Of a stretch of DNA of 64,000 bases, positions 7,016 through 14,150 are shown one piece after another (position 1 is the stretch's first letter; each line of letters starts with the position of its first letter). Location of the stretch: NCBI RefSeq assembly GCF_009901565.1, contig NZ_WXEW01000002.1, forward strand, positions 434,001-498,000, written 5' to 3'. The position numbers and the translations under genes are program-made. The DNA is from Herbidospora solisilvae. Lineage in GTDB: Bacteria; Actinomycetota; Actinomycetes; Streptosporangiales; Streptosporangiaceae. A model generated the notes under the pieces. That model saw only the letters and a program-made list of their open reading frames with translations, was not told where the DNA came from and made no database searches.

Positions 7016-8218
7016 CTACGCGCCGATCCGCTCTGCAAGTTCTCGCAGGTCAGAGGCGGGCGGGTCCTGCATGGTCAGGAGATCGGAGACGAGCTGCCGG
7101 GCCATGCGATGGTTGCGAAGCTGCTCGGGTGTGATCCTCTCCGCTTCGAGAAGCGCGTTCGTCGCCTCGGCGACCTGGCGGCGCTGAGCGTGCGCACGGG
7201 CCACGTCGATGTGCAGCCGGGCGCGACGCTCACTCGACAGTGAAGACGTGTCGACCGCCGTCCCGACCCGCAGAGCGTGACCGGCGTCGCCCAGCTCGAC
7301 CGCCACCGCGACCTCATAGAGGGCGACGTTCGCCGGGCCGAACTCGGTGTTGTAGTCGTTGCGCCCCTCACCGAGCTTCTCGGCGATGCTCCGGGCACGG
7401 GCGAGATGGTCGTAAGCCGCATCGGCGTGGTTGAGCCGCGACGCCGCGACCGCGCGTTGCAGGGTGAGCCCACCCCACAACGACATGGCCTCGGGCTTGC
7501 CCTGGTCGGCCAGGAACCACAACGCCTCAGCAGCGGTCCGCGCGGTCTCCTCGGCCTGGTCGAAGAGACGGGCACCGAGGAACACGAAGCCGAGCCGGAA
7601 AGCGCCGGCGGCCACCATCAACGGGTCACCGCCACGTTCGGCCGCGACCATGGCGCGGTCGGCGGCGATCCACGCGGCCTCGGGTTCGCCGAGCTTGGCC
7701 AGCGCCGCCGAACAGGCTTGGTAGAGCGCGGCGAGCATCTCGAACAGTTCCGGCCGCCGTTCCTCGGGCGCCGACCGGCCCGCCCCTTCCAATACCGGAA
7801 TGAGGCTGCGCAGCAGGTCTCCGAGTTCGACGTACTGGCTTTCATGGGTGAGATGCCAAGCCCGCTCGACCTGCGGCCGGATCTCATCAGTCGGCGGTAC
7901 GGGGGCCGCGTGCAGCATCGCCCGCAGCGCATGTGCCCCGGAGAGCACGAGACGCAGGTTCGCCGAGCCCGGGATCTCCTCAGCGGTGGCGGCGACGATG
8001 GGCGCCTCGGCGGCCAACTCGGACAAGGGCACTTCGAGGGTCTCGGCGACCTTCTCCAACACCGACATGCGGTCGATCTTGCGAACGCCGCGCTCGACCT
8101 GGGAGACCCAGGCGACCGACCGGCCGACGAGGTTGGCCAGCTCGACTTGGGACAGACCGCGCCGCTTACGCTCCTGGGCGATCCGCCGGCCCAAGGCGCG
8201 CTGGTACTCCTCGCTCAC
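7016..8218 (-). CDS. XRE-family regulator with TPR-like C-terminal domain
   Basis: The product has 400 residues. The N-terminal helix-turn-helix (about 8-65: LGRRIAQERKRRGLSQVELA ... VAWVSQVERGVRKID) is of the Cro/C1 type. The rest is helical, with repeated TPR-like Ala/Leu-rich hairpins (about 95-390), as in regulators that sense peptides or protein partners. The GTG start overlaps the stop of the upstream ABM-like gene (GTGA), giving a two-gene operon. Position between two GTACT clusters suggests it is the element's master repressor or activator, playing the part KorSA/Pra play in pSAM2. The ligand, if any, is unknown. Confidence 0.88.
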   Translation of the reverse strand: MSEEYQRALGRRIAQERKRRGLSQVELANLVGRSVAWVSQVERGVRKIDRMSVLEKVAETLEVPLSELAAEAPIVAATAEEIPGSANLRLVLSGAHALRAMLHAAPVPPTDEIRPQVERAWHLTHESQYVELGDLLRSLIPVLEGAGRSAPEERRPELFEMLAALYQACSAALAKLGEPEAAWIAADRAMVAAERGGDPLMVAAGAFRLGFVFLGARLFDQAEETARTAAEALWFLADQGKPEAMSLWGGLTLQRAVAASRLNHADAAYDHLARARSIAEKLGEGRNDYNTEFGPANVALYEVAVAVELGDAGHALRVGTAVDTSSLSSERRARLHIDVARAHAQRRQVAEATNALLEAERITPEQLRNHRMARQLVSDLLTMQDPPASDLRELAERIGA

Positions 8219-8523
8219 GGGGTCGTGACCTTGCCGACCTGGAGGTCGAGCCAGTCGACTTCGACATCCGAGAGCAGGTCGTCCCGGGCGCCGAGGAAAC
8301 GCTTCGTGTGCTCCTGCTCCTCGTGGAAGTCGAAGGCTGCGCGGTCACGGTAGAGCTCGTAGAAGATCCGCAGCAGCGGCTCACCCTCGACCTTGTGGAC
8401 GGTGTAGACGAGCGTGCCCGGCTCGTGCGCCTTGATGCCCTCGATGGTCTCGCCGATGAGCTGGTCGAATGCCTCTGCGGTGGCCTCGTCCTTGCAGGTG
8501 AACCGGACTACTAGCCCGAACAT
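8215..8523 (-). CDS. ABM-like (dimeric alpha/beta barrel) small protein
   Basis: This 102-residue protein begins MFGLVVRFTCKDEATAEAFDQLI; the segment EPGTLVYTVHKVEGEPLLRIFYELYRDRAAFDFHE is characteristic of the antibiotic-biosynthesis-monooxygenase fold (YgiN-like), small dimeric barrels that act as quinol or polyketide oxygenases or as heme-handling proteins. It is unusual cargo for an AICE. It is the first gene of the XRE operon and shares a GTACT-studded divergent promoter with the ATPase gene at 8713, so it may modulate or sense for the regulator rather than work in metabolism. That role is speculative; the fold call is good. Confidence 0.8.
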   Translation of the reverse strand: MFGLVVRFTCKDEATAEAFDQLIGETIEGIKAHEPGTLVYTVHKVEGEPLLRIFYELYRDRAAFDFHEEQEHTKRFLGARDDLLSDVEVDWLDLQVGKVTTP

Positions 8524-8592
8524 GACACCCCTTCCCTTCGTGTGTGGGGCCGTTCGTGTGGCCCGGTTGGAGTCGCCGCTTCCCATGCGATC

Positions 8593-8662
8593 AGTACTTA
8601 ATGTGCGTGGCAAGTACTGGAAGTGGCTTGTACTTGAAATACTGTAGCAGTACTTTAAGTAC
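8593..8662. promoter_or_regulatory. GTACT operator cluster in divergent promoter
   Basis: AGTACT/TGTACT words occur at 8593-8598, 8613-8618, 8629-8634 and 8649-8654, with a further AGTACC at 8657-8662. GTACT starts fall at 8594, 8614, 8630 and 8650, mostly about two helical turns apart. The cluster lies between the minus-strand ABM-XRE operon and the plus-strand ATPase gene and matches the cluster at 6967-7011. Likely operator array for the XRE regulator. Confidence 0.68.
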
Positions 8663-8712
8663 CGATCGCGAGCTGACCGTGTGTGACCTGCATGATCGTG
8701 AGGTGCGCCGAG

Positions 8713-9123
8713 ATGAACGCCCACCCCTTTGAGTGGCGCCGCACCTTTCCCGGAATCACCAGACAGGTCAGCGAAGCCCGCCGGTTCGTGGCGGAGCATC
8801 TGCCCCCACGGGCCGAGATCGAGACCGCCCAGTTGATCGTCTCGGAACTGGCGACGAACGCCATCCGGCACACGGGCAGCGGTGAACCTGGGGGACGGTT
8901 CATGGTCACGGTCCGCTTGGAGGCGTCGCGCGTCTGGCTTGGCGTACTCGACGAAGGGGGAGCCGGACGGCCCGAGGTACGCAAGCCTGACGATCGCCAG
9001 GAGTGCGGGCGTGGGCTCGATCTCGTCGACCACCTGGCGCAGACGTGGGGTGTGCACGGGGACGAGCGGAGCCGGACCGTGTGGGCGACGGTGGCGATGG
9101 GTTCGCCGCTTCCTTGCGCATGA
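8713..9123 (+). CDS. ATP-binding protein, anti-sigma kinase (RsbW-like HATPase) fold
   Basis: This 136-residue stand-alone GHKL ATPase has the motifs in order: N box ELATNAIRHTG (about 45-55), G1-like DEGG (about 82-85) and G2-like GRGLDLVDHLA (about 99-109). Such single-domain proteins are abundant in Streptomyces and relatives as anti-sigma or anti-anti-sigma switch kinases, and appear in AICEs as regulators. ATG 8713 is chosen because GAGGTG lies eight bases upstream; an earlier ATG at 8692 is possible. It is divergent from the XRE operon and shares its operator cluster. The partner protein is not evident. Confidence 0.85.
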   Translation: MNAHPFEWRRTFPGITRQVSEARRFVAEHLPPRAEIETAQLIVSELATNAIRHTGSGEPGGRFMVTVRLEASRVWLGVLDEGGAGRPEVRKPDDRQECGRGLDLVDHLAQTWGVHGDERSRTVWATVAMGSPLPCA

Positions 9124-9167
9124 ATTCGTGCCTGAGCCCGCATCCCGCGCCAGCGCAGGAGAAGCAC

Positions 9168-9383
9168 GTGAAGCTGACGTGGTGGCGGACGGAGACCATG
9201 GGCCGGGTTCGGTCGCTTGCATGGACATGTGATTGTCAGCCGACTGTCTATGAGCTGTGCGCGGCCGGAGGGCAGACGTTCATCCGGCGTCGGCGCCGAG
9301 GGGTGACGTGCGAGACGCCCCGGATGCCGACCGTCGCAGGGCATGACTTGTGGGTGTCATTGCTCGCCGGACTTGTTCAGTAG
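9168..9383 (+). CDS. Small hypothetical protein of the element
   Basis: The 71-residue product reads MKLTWWRTETMGRVRSLAWT... and has two CxC/C residues and an arginine run (FIRRRRRG). I do not recognise it. GTG 9168 is preferred because AGGAG lies seven bases upstream; an alternative ATG at 9120 overlaps the ATPase stop (ATGA) and would give 87 residues. Either way it is transcribed with the ATPase gene. It may be an element-specific partner of that ATPase, but nothing in the sequence proves this. Confidence 0.55.
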   Translation: MKLTWWRTETMGRVRSLAWTCDCQPTVYELCAAGGQTFIRRRRRGVTCETPRMPTVAGHDLWVSLLAGLVQ

Positions 9384-10012
9384 GACAGGCTGAAGGCTGG
9401 TTACAACCTTCTTTACGGGTTCAAGCCGCCGCCCTGCGGGCGCCGGCGGCGCGGTACGGCCTGGCGCGGCCGGGCATGCGGCCTCTTCGGGCCGACCCGG
9501 CCGCGCCACCTCCCCGCGCCCGACTTAGAGACGGCGCCTTGGTTTAGAGCGAGATGAGAACCAGACTCGGGCGGAGCGACGACCTCGTCGGCCATGCAGG
9601 AAAACAGGCTTTCTACGCCTCCGGCGGGGGATTCCGGCCCCGAGGTGATCGCCGATGCAAAACGTCATGGGTTCACCGGTGGTGGCGGGGGATCACCTCG
9701 CACACCGTCGTCCCAGGCAAGCCCAGCAGACCGGCAACTCCGGCTCAAGCTCGGCTATCTAGGTAGGGCAACCAGTCAGCGTGGAAGGTCACCGGGAACA
9801 TGGACACACGAAGCCAAGCTTGCCCCTCCGCCACCGGCCCGCTGCCCCTTCGGGGTGGGACGACGGCGTACGAGGTGATGTATTGGTGTGCGCTGGTCTG
9901 GCGCCACTGGGCTCCATACGACCTAAAGTGAGAGCAGGGCTCCAGCGCAGAGGGCTAGAATTCTAAAGAGCTTCTGTTCAAAATGAGGATAGCCATCCGA
10001 GGGAGAAGCGGC
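9384..10012. other. Gene-free stretch, possible replication region
   Basis: About 630 bases without a convincing gene. The left part is GC-rich and strongly self-complementary (see the stem-loop at 9463-9507). The middle has open frames on the plus strand (for example 9594-9878) with no start signal and low-complexity translation. The right 100 bases turn AT-rich, with a TAGAATTCTA palindrome near 9957-9966, marking the junction to the low-GC ATPase/HNH cargo. A single-strand or double-strand origin for Rep could lie here. Confidence 0.4.
9463..9507. repeat. Large stem-loop, candidate origin or terminator
   Basis: A perfect 12-base inverted repeat (GGCGCGGCCGGG at 9463-9474 and CCCGGCCGCGCC at 9496-9507) encloses a 21-base loop that can itself pair (GGCC tcttcg GGCC). 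It lies 80 bases after the last gene of the plus-strand pair. No T-run follows, so rho-independent termination is doubtful. In a rolling-circle element such a structure could be a single-strand origin (sti/sso-like). This function is a guess. Confidence 0.5.
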
Positions 10013-11287
10013 ATGTATATATCACGACTGGATATTTCCGGCCTTCGAGGTTTTGTTGGACCGAGATCGGTACATCTGGACTTCGCTCGTCCTGATGGCA
10101 CATATTCAGGATGGACTGTATTGGCTGGAAGGAATGGCTCTGGAAAGACGTCAATATTGCAAGCGATTGCATTGAGCATCATGGGTGGAATGGGGAATAT
10201 TAATAGCGAGGAAATCGAGGAATGGGGCAGGTATTCGTCAAACGGTACGGCCGATGTCGCTGTAAATGTGGTACAAATTCCGGAGCCATTCACTAGGCAA
10301 TTTAACAATTTTACATACTCTGCGACTTGGGGAAATCTAAACTTTCATGGCGCACCTGGCGCGGATCCGTCGCTTCCTAGGGCAATCTTCGGCGAGGTGC
10401 CCAAAGTGCTTCCTGCATGCGGATATGGCCCCCGGCGCAGACTTACTTCTCCAAGATTGCGGCACCATATACCTGCATTCGATTCATTCAGAACTTTGTT
10501 TGACGATGAGGTTGGACTCACCGAGGGCGTTAGTTGGCTGATTCAGCAACATCTTTACCGGCTTGAAAAGCGCCCCGGTGCGGCGGAGCTCCTCAAGCAC
10601 GTTGTAGGACTTATCGGCGATGGGCTATTGCCGGAAGATTACACCATTGAGGATGTCGACTCGGATGGGCTTTGGGTGCGGCGGAGATCAGATCGCGTCA
10701 TTCTTCGTCATATGAGTGACGGCTACCAGACAACTGTAGCGCTGGTGCTTGATATAGTTCGTCAGATGTCGGGCGCGTACGGCGAGCTCGATTTCGGTCT
10801 ACACGATGCTGTTCCCGTAATTCTAAACCCCGGCCTTGTGCTGATTGATGAAGTTGATGTGCACCTCCATATCAGCTGGCAGATGCGCATTGGAGATTGG
10901 CTTAAGAGCCATTTTCCGAACGTGCAATTTATTGTGTCTACGCATAGCCCATTCATATGCCAAAGTGCCGATCCGGGAGGGCTCATCAGGCTACCTGGGC
11001 CGGAGGAAAATGTCGGCCCGCACCAGGTAGATCAAGATCTCTATGAGCGGATTGTCTTTGGGAGTGCAGACGACGCGATCCTCACGGATTTGTTCGGTAT
11101 GGATTCGCCCTATTCGGCTCAAGCGGAAAAAATGAGGGGTCGGCTGGAGTACCTCGAACGGCGTGTGCTTAACGGCGAGGCTACCGGTGAAGAGAAAAAT
11201 GAGTATCGCGAACTCACTAGGAGTTTGACCAGCTCGCCGAGCGCACGCGTCGATGAAATCGCTTCTCGTCTCGGGCTGGAACCTTGA
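10013..11287 (+). CDS. AAA ATPase of Septu PtuA / OLD-like type
   Basis: This is a 424-residue SMC/ABC-type ATPase without a long coiled coil. Visible are Walker A GRNGSGKT (39-46), an ABC-signature-like MSDGYQT (234-240), Walker B LVLIDEVDVHLH (275-286) and a switch segment VSTHSPF (308-314). With the HNH nuclease gene overlapping its end, it matches the Septu anti-phage pair, in which PtuA assembles and controls the nuclease PtuB. ATG 10013 follows GAGGGAGAAG; an upstream ATG at 9983 lacks a site. GC is far below that of the core element genes. Related ATPases occur in Gabija, retron and OLD systems, so Septu is the best but not the only label. Confidence 0.83.
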   Translation: MYISRLDISGLRGFVGPRSVHLDFARPDGTYSGWTVLAGRNGSGKTSILQAIALSIMGGMGNINSEEIEEWGRYSSNGTADVAVNVVQIPEPFTRQFNNFTYSATWGNLNFHGAPGADPSLPRAIFGEVPKVLPACGYGPRRRLTSPRLRHHIPAFDSFRTLFDDEVGLTEGVSWLIQQHLYRLEKRPGAAELLKHVVGLIGDGLLPEDYTIEDVDSDGLWVRRRSDRVILRHMSDGYQTTVALVLDIVRQMSGAYGELDFGLHDAVPVILNPGLVLIDEVDVHLHISWQMRIGDWLKSHFPNVQFIVSTHSPFICQSADPGGLIRLPGPEENVGPHQVDQDLYERIVFGSADDAILTDLFGMDSPYSAQAEKMRGRLEYLERRVLNGEATGEEKNEYRELTRSLTSSPSARVDEIASRLGLEP

Positions 11288-12039
11288 TTCCTATACAGCG
11301 GATTCCTCTTGAGCAAACGCTTGCCGATCGCATGCTAAAGCGCACGGCTGAACTGGTAGCTGATAATGTCGATTCCGGCAAGGCTCGGAAAGCGTGGGAG
11401 GGTGCTACTTCAATTAAGAGGGGTATCCGATGGCATCTGGAGATAATGGCTGCAGGCATCGAGCGCTGTATGTACTGCGGCGACAGTCTTGGGACGGATA
11501 TCGATCACTTTGAGCCTATAGCGCACGCGCCGGCACGCGTATTTGATTGGCTAAATCATCTGCTGGCTTGCAGCTCATGTAATAGTAATGCGAAGCGTGA
11601 AAAATTTCCATGTGATGAGAACGGGAATTGCCTTCTTGTAAATCCTACGACCGAAGATCCGTATGATCACATGAGGCTAACGCTTTCCAGTGGATCCTAC
11701 TATGCCTTGTCGGACAAGGGGCGTGAAACTATCAATGCCCTTGATCTAAACCGCCGATCCTTGACTCGTGGCAGAGAAAGGGCGCTACCGCGTTGTCGGG
11801 CGATGATTATTGCTTATGACCTCTCCATGCAGGATGGAAGAGTAGATCAAGCACGCGAATTTCTAGTATCGCTCTGTGAGCAACCCTTTGCGGACGTCCT
11901 CTATGCCATGTTGAAGGTTGCGGCCGATCCGGGTGCAGCTGACGTTATAGGTGGATCGCATATTGTCAGGATAATTCTCGGTGAAGATTTTCAACGAGAG
12001 ATCTTGCTTTTGGTAGGGCGACAAATGCCATCGTTCTAA
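11284..12039 (+). CDS. HNH endonuclease, PtuB-like
   Basis: This 251-residue protein has a clear HNH domain: CMYCGDSLGTDIDHFEP (62-78, Cys pair and DxDH), then N91-H92 and CSSCNSNAKREKF (96-108), giving a four-Cys zinc site and the catalytic His/Asn. The ~60-residue helical N-terminus and helical C-terminus fit PtuB-like proteins. The TTG start overlaps the ATPase stop by four bases (TTGA), so the two are coupled. It probably cleaves invading DNA or tRNA under control of the ATPase. Low GC like its partner. The last gene before the right end of the element, a typical cargo location. Confidence 0.83.
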   Translation: MIPIQRIPLEQTLADRMLKRTAELVADNVDSGKARKAWEGATSIKRGIRWHLEIMAAGIERCMYCGDSLGTDIDHFEPIAHAPARVFDWLNHLLACSSCNSNAKREKFPCDENGNCLLVNPTTEDPYDHMRLTLSSGSYYALSDKGRETINALDLNRRSLTRGRERALPRCRAMIIAYDLSMQDGRVDQAREFLVSLCEQPFADVLYAMLKVAADPGAADVIGGSHIVRIILGEDFQREILLLVGRQMPSF

Positions 12040-12119
12040 TCCGTTGCCTGCTACGGGCCCTTCCATGACCGCTCTGCTCGGGTGCCGTGGACAGCGACGA
12101 GCTCGCGAGCCCTGCCCGT

Positions 12120-12138
12120 CGGGCACTTTGAGGGCACA
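12120..12138. other. Candidate integrase arm-type sites, right end
   Basis: CGGGCAC (12120-12126) and GAGGGCACA (12130-12138) are closely spaced and in the same orientation as the pair inside the left end (279-298). They lie about 105 bases inside attR. Integrase arm-site function is inferred only from the shared words and positions. Confidence 0.4.
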
Positions 12139-12241
12139 TGGCGCTAAAAATTACTGGCAAATGATGAGAGCTAGTGGAAGCATTTCTGCAGGTAGGGTGC
12201 TGTCTTCAACGTACTCGTGCAGGTAGCGCCGCTACGGAATT

Positions 12242-12272
12242 AGAACCCGGCCTACAGGCCGACTCGTCCGCC
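12242..12272 (+). repeat. attR core: displaced copy of the rnpB 3' end
   Basis: This is the right copy of the 31-bp repeat, identical to 194-224 except C at 12255. It stands alone, with no RNase P RNA body upstream, so it is the remnant left on the far side of the insertion. The following sequence (CTGAGC ... GCTCAG, 12273-12307) can form a hairpin and is probably the original region downstream of rnpB. Confidence 0.88.
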
Positions 12273-12429
12273 CTGAGCTGGCTTTTCGCTAGCGGTTCGC
12301 CGCTCAGCACCTCTAAGGAAGATCATCGCGTAGCTGCTTGACGACGGTGCGTCGTGGTCGTCACTCGCGTTCCCGACTATTCGCTGACGGACGTCGCCCC
12401 CACCCGGGCGTGTCCTTCCCGGCCAGGCT

Positions 12430-12774
12430 CTACCGGAACGGGACGACGTACTCAGCCAGTTCGTTTTCAGCGATCGCAAGGAAAACCGTCGAGCCGGCGG
12501 CATCCGGCGTCCATCCCTCGTCGAGTGCCCGCCGGACGACCGACGCCACCAGTCCCGGGCGTACCGTCACGGCTCTCGCGCCGATCCAGTTGTCCGGCCG
12601 TGCCCAGGGCAGGCTGACCTGGAGCACACTCCCGGGACGCACGCCGTGTTCCACCGAGAAGGACAGCGGACTCCAGCCGAGACCCTCGCAATACGTCGGC
12701 TTGTGCCGAACCCGCCACCGATAGGCCTTGCCGTCCACGGTGATGAGCCGGGAGCCTTTGCGAGGTAGGGCCAT
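12430..12774 (-). CDS. Conserved hypothetical protein
   Basis: This 114-residue soluble protein starts MALPRKGSRLITVDGKAYRW and contains two beta-rich halves ending VFLAIAENELAEYVVPFR. It has no signal peptide or membrane segment. Similar short proteins with a VDG-x-x-YRWRVR opening are common in actinomycetes, but I know of no function. ATG 12774 is chosen because upstream in-frame starts lie in low-complexity sequence. It is the first chromosomal gene after attR and points toward it, so before insertion it was convergent with rnpB. Confidence 0.72.
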   Translation of the reverse strand: MALPRKGSRLITVDGKAYRWRVRHKPTYCEGLGWSPLSFSVEHGVRPGSVLQVSLPWARPDNWIGARAVTVRPGLVASVVRRALDEGWTPDAAGSTVFLAIAENELAEYVVPFR

Positions 12775-12862
12775 CCTCGCACTGTAATCGCCCAGGCCTC
12801 CACCCCCCTCTCCACCCAAAGCAGGGCCAACTCCACCGCGCCCCCTCCCTACCGTCCACCAC

Positions 12863-13045
12863 ATGACAAAACGCTCAGGCATGTGGCTCGACCTGCTGCA
12901 CCGCCTTCTGGACGCCAACGGGAAAAAGATGAACGGCAAGCTCCTGCTCGCGATCGTCCTCGTCGCCATCCTGGTGGTAGTCGGCTTCGTCGCCTTCCGC
13001 CTTATCTTGGTGGACATGATTCTGACCCTGAAGGACGCGCGCTGA
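12863..13045 (+). CDS. Small membrane protein upstream of histidine kinase
   Basis: This 60-residue protein has one strongly hydrophobic segment (about 25-47: GKLLLAIVLVAILVVVGFVAF) flanked by charged ends. It stops four bases before the sensor-kinase ATG, so it is likely the first gene of that operon. No ribosome site is obvious. Small membrane proteins sometimes modulate adjacent kinases; here this is speculation. It could also be a chance frame, but codon use is typical of the host. Confidence 0.5.
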   Translation: MTKRSGMWLDLLHRLLDANGKKMNGKLLLAIVLVAILVVVGFVAFRLILVDMILTLKDAR

Positions 13046-13049
13046 GCCG

Positions 13050-14150
13050 ATGAGCGAGGTGCGCGCACGGGTCATGCGCCTGCTGGCGGCCGACGACCCG
13101 GAGACGGGTCGCCTGGTCAGGCTGCTGATGACGCTCGTCCTGGCCTGGTCCCTCGCGACCGCCTCGCCCGATCGGGCCCCGGCGTTCGTCTGGTCCGCGC
13201 TCGGGGCGTCGATGGTGTGCTGGCTGGCCTTCGTCCTGCTCGACGCGCGACGTCCCCGGACGGCCGCGGCCCTGCTCGCGGCCGCTTCGGGGGCCGCCGC
13301 GGCGGTGTCGGGGTCGGCGGAGGCCGCGCCGACCGTCTTCCTGTTCGCCACGCTGCTGCTGTTCGCGGCGCACCTCACGCCGTCGATGGCGGTGATCGTC
13401 GTGGTCACCGCGGCCGATCTGGCGATCATGGCCGTGAGCATGGCGTGGTGGACGCAGCCACGGTCCGCGATCGTCGTCAGCGGGGCCGTCATGACGTGCG
13501 CGGTGCTGTTCGCCCTGCACCGCCGCCACTACCGGCGGGCCCAGCACGACCGGATGAGGGCGATGGCCCTGGCCGAGCGGGCTCGTATCGCGCGGGAGCT
13601 CCACGACGTCCTCGCGCACTCCCTCGGGGCCCTCGGGGTGCAGCTGGAGGTCGCCGAGGTCCTGCTCACCGAGAAGGGCGACGTGGACGGGGCGGCGGCG
13701 CGCATCCGGCGGTCGAGGGCGCTGGCCAGGGAAGGACTGCTGGAGGCGCGGTCGGCGGTGGCGGCGCTACGTGAGGACGTTCCTCCGCTGCCCGACGCGT
13801 TGAGCCTGCTCATCGCTGAGCATCGCCGCGATCACGACGTGGCCGCCGAGCTGCGGACCACCGGCGTGCGGCGGCCGATCACCCCGGCGGCGGAGGTCTG
13901 CCTGCTGCGCACCGCACGTGAGGCGCTGACCAACGCTGCTAAGCATGCCGCGAACGCGCCGGTGACGGTCGAGCTCGGGTACGGAGAGGACGTGGTCCGG
14001 CTGGTGGTGCGCAACCCGTGCGCCGACCTTCCCGGAACGACCGGGCACGGGCTGCGCGGCATGGAGGAGCGGCTGGCCCTAGCCGGCGGCACGCTGACCG
14101 CCGGTCCCTCCGGCGGGCAATGGACGGTCCGGGCGGAGGTGCCCGAGTGA
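13050..14150 (+). CDS. Sensor histidine kinase, NarL/DesK (HisKA_3) type
   Basis: The product has 366 residues. Five or six hydrophobic segments (about 25-158) form a membrane sensor. The dimerisation domain carries the phospho-accepting His185 (ERARIARELHDVLAHSLG), and the ATPase domain shows the N box EALTNAAKHA and a GHGLRGMEERL G2 region; the G1 DxG motif is poorly conserved. It phosphorylates the LuxR-type regulator encoded next, whose GTG start overlaps its stop. The signal is unknown. Such pairs often respond to envelope or antibiotic stress in actinomycetes, but nothing here fixes the ligand. Confidence 0.92.
   Translation: MSEVRARVMRLLAADDPETGRLVRLLMTLVLAWSLATASPDRAPAFVWSALGASMVCWLAFVLLDARRPRTAAALLAAASGAAAAVSGSAEAAPTVFLFATLLLFAAHLTPSMAVIVVVTAADLAIMAVSMAWWTQPRSAIVVSGAVMTCAVLFALHRRHYRRAQHDRMRAMALAERARIARELHDVLAHSLGALGVQLEVAEVLLTEKGDVDGAAARIRRSRALAREGLLEARSAVAALREDVPPLPDALSLLIAEHRRDHDVAAELRTTGVRRPITPAAEVCLLRTAREALTNAAKHAANAPVTVELGYGEDVVRLVVRNPCADLPGTTGHGLRGMEERLALAGGTLTAGPSGGQWTVRAEVPE

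Larger units (their letters stand above)
194..12272. mobile_element. AICE-like integrative element inserted in the 3' end of rnpB
   Basis: The element is bounded by a 31-bp direct repeat (194-224 and 12242-12272, one mismatch). It holds, largely as one minus-strand block, integrase, excisionase, Rep, FtsK-like TraB, DUF2637 and SCO3933-like proteins plus an XRE regulator. This is the gene set of actinomycete integrative and conjugative elements of the pSAM2 kind, which excise, replicate by rolling circle and transfer double-stranded DNA with a single FtsK-like pump. Cargo genes of visibly lower GC sit just inside both ends (802-1368 and 10013-12039). All core genes appear intact, so the element may be functional. 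No relaxase or type IV secretion genes are visible, as expected for this class. Boundaries rest on the repeat; function is inferred from gene content. Confidence 0.88.

Noticed and set aside
9554-9966. Several plus-strand open frames in the gene-free part of the element
   Set aside because: Low-complexity translations, overlapping frames, no start signals; not supported as genes.
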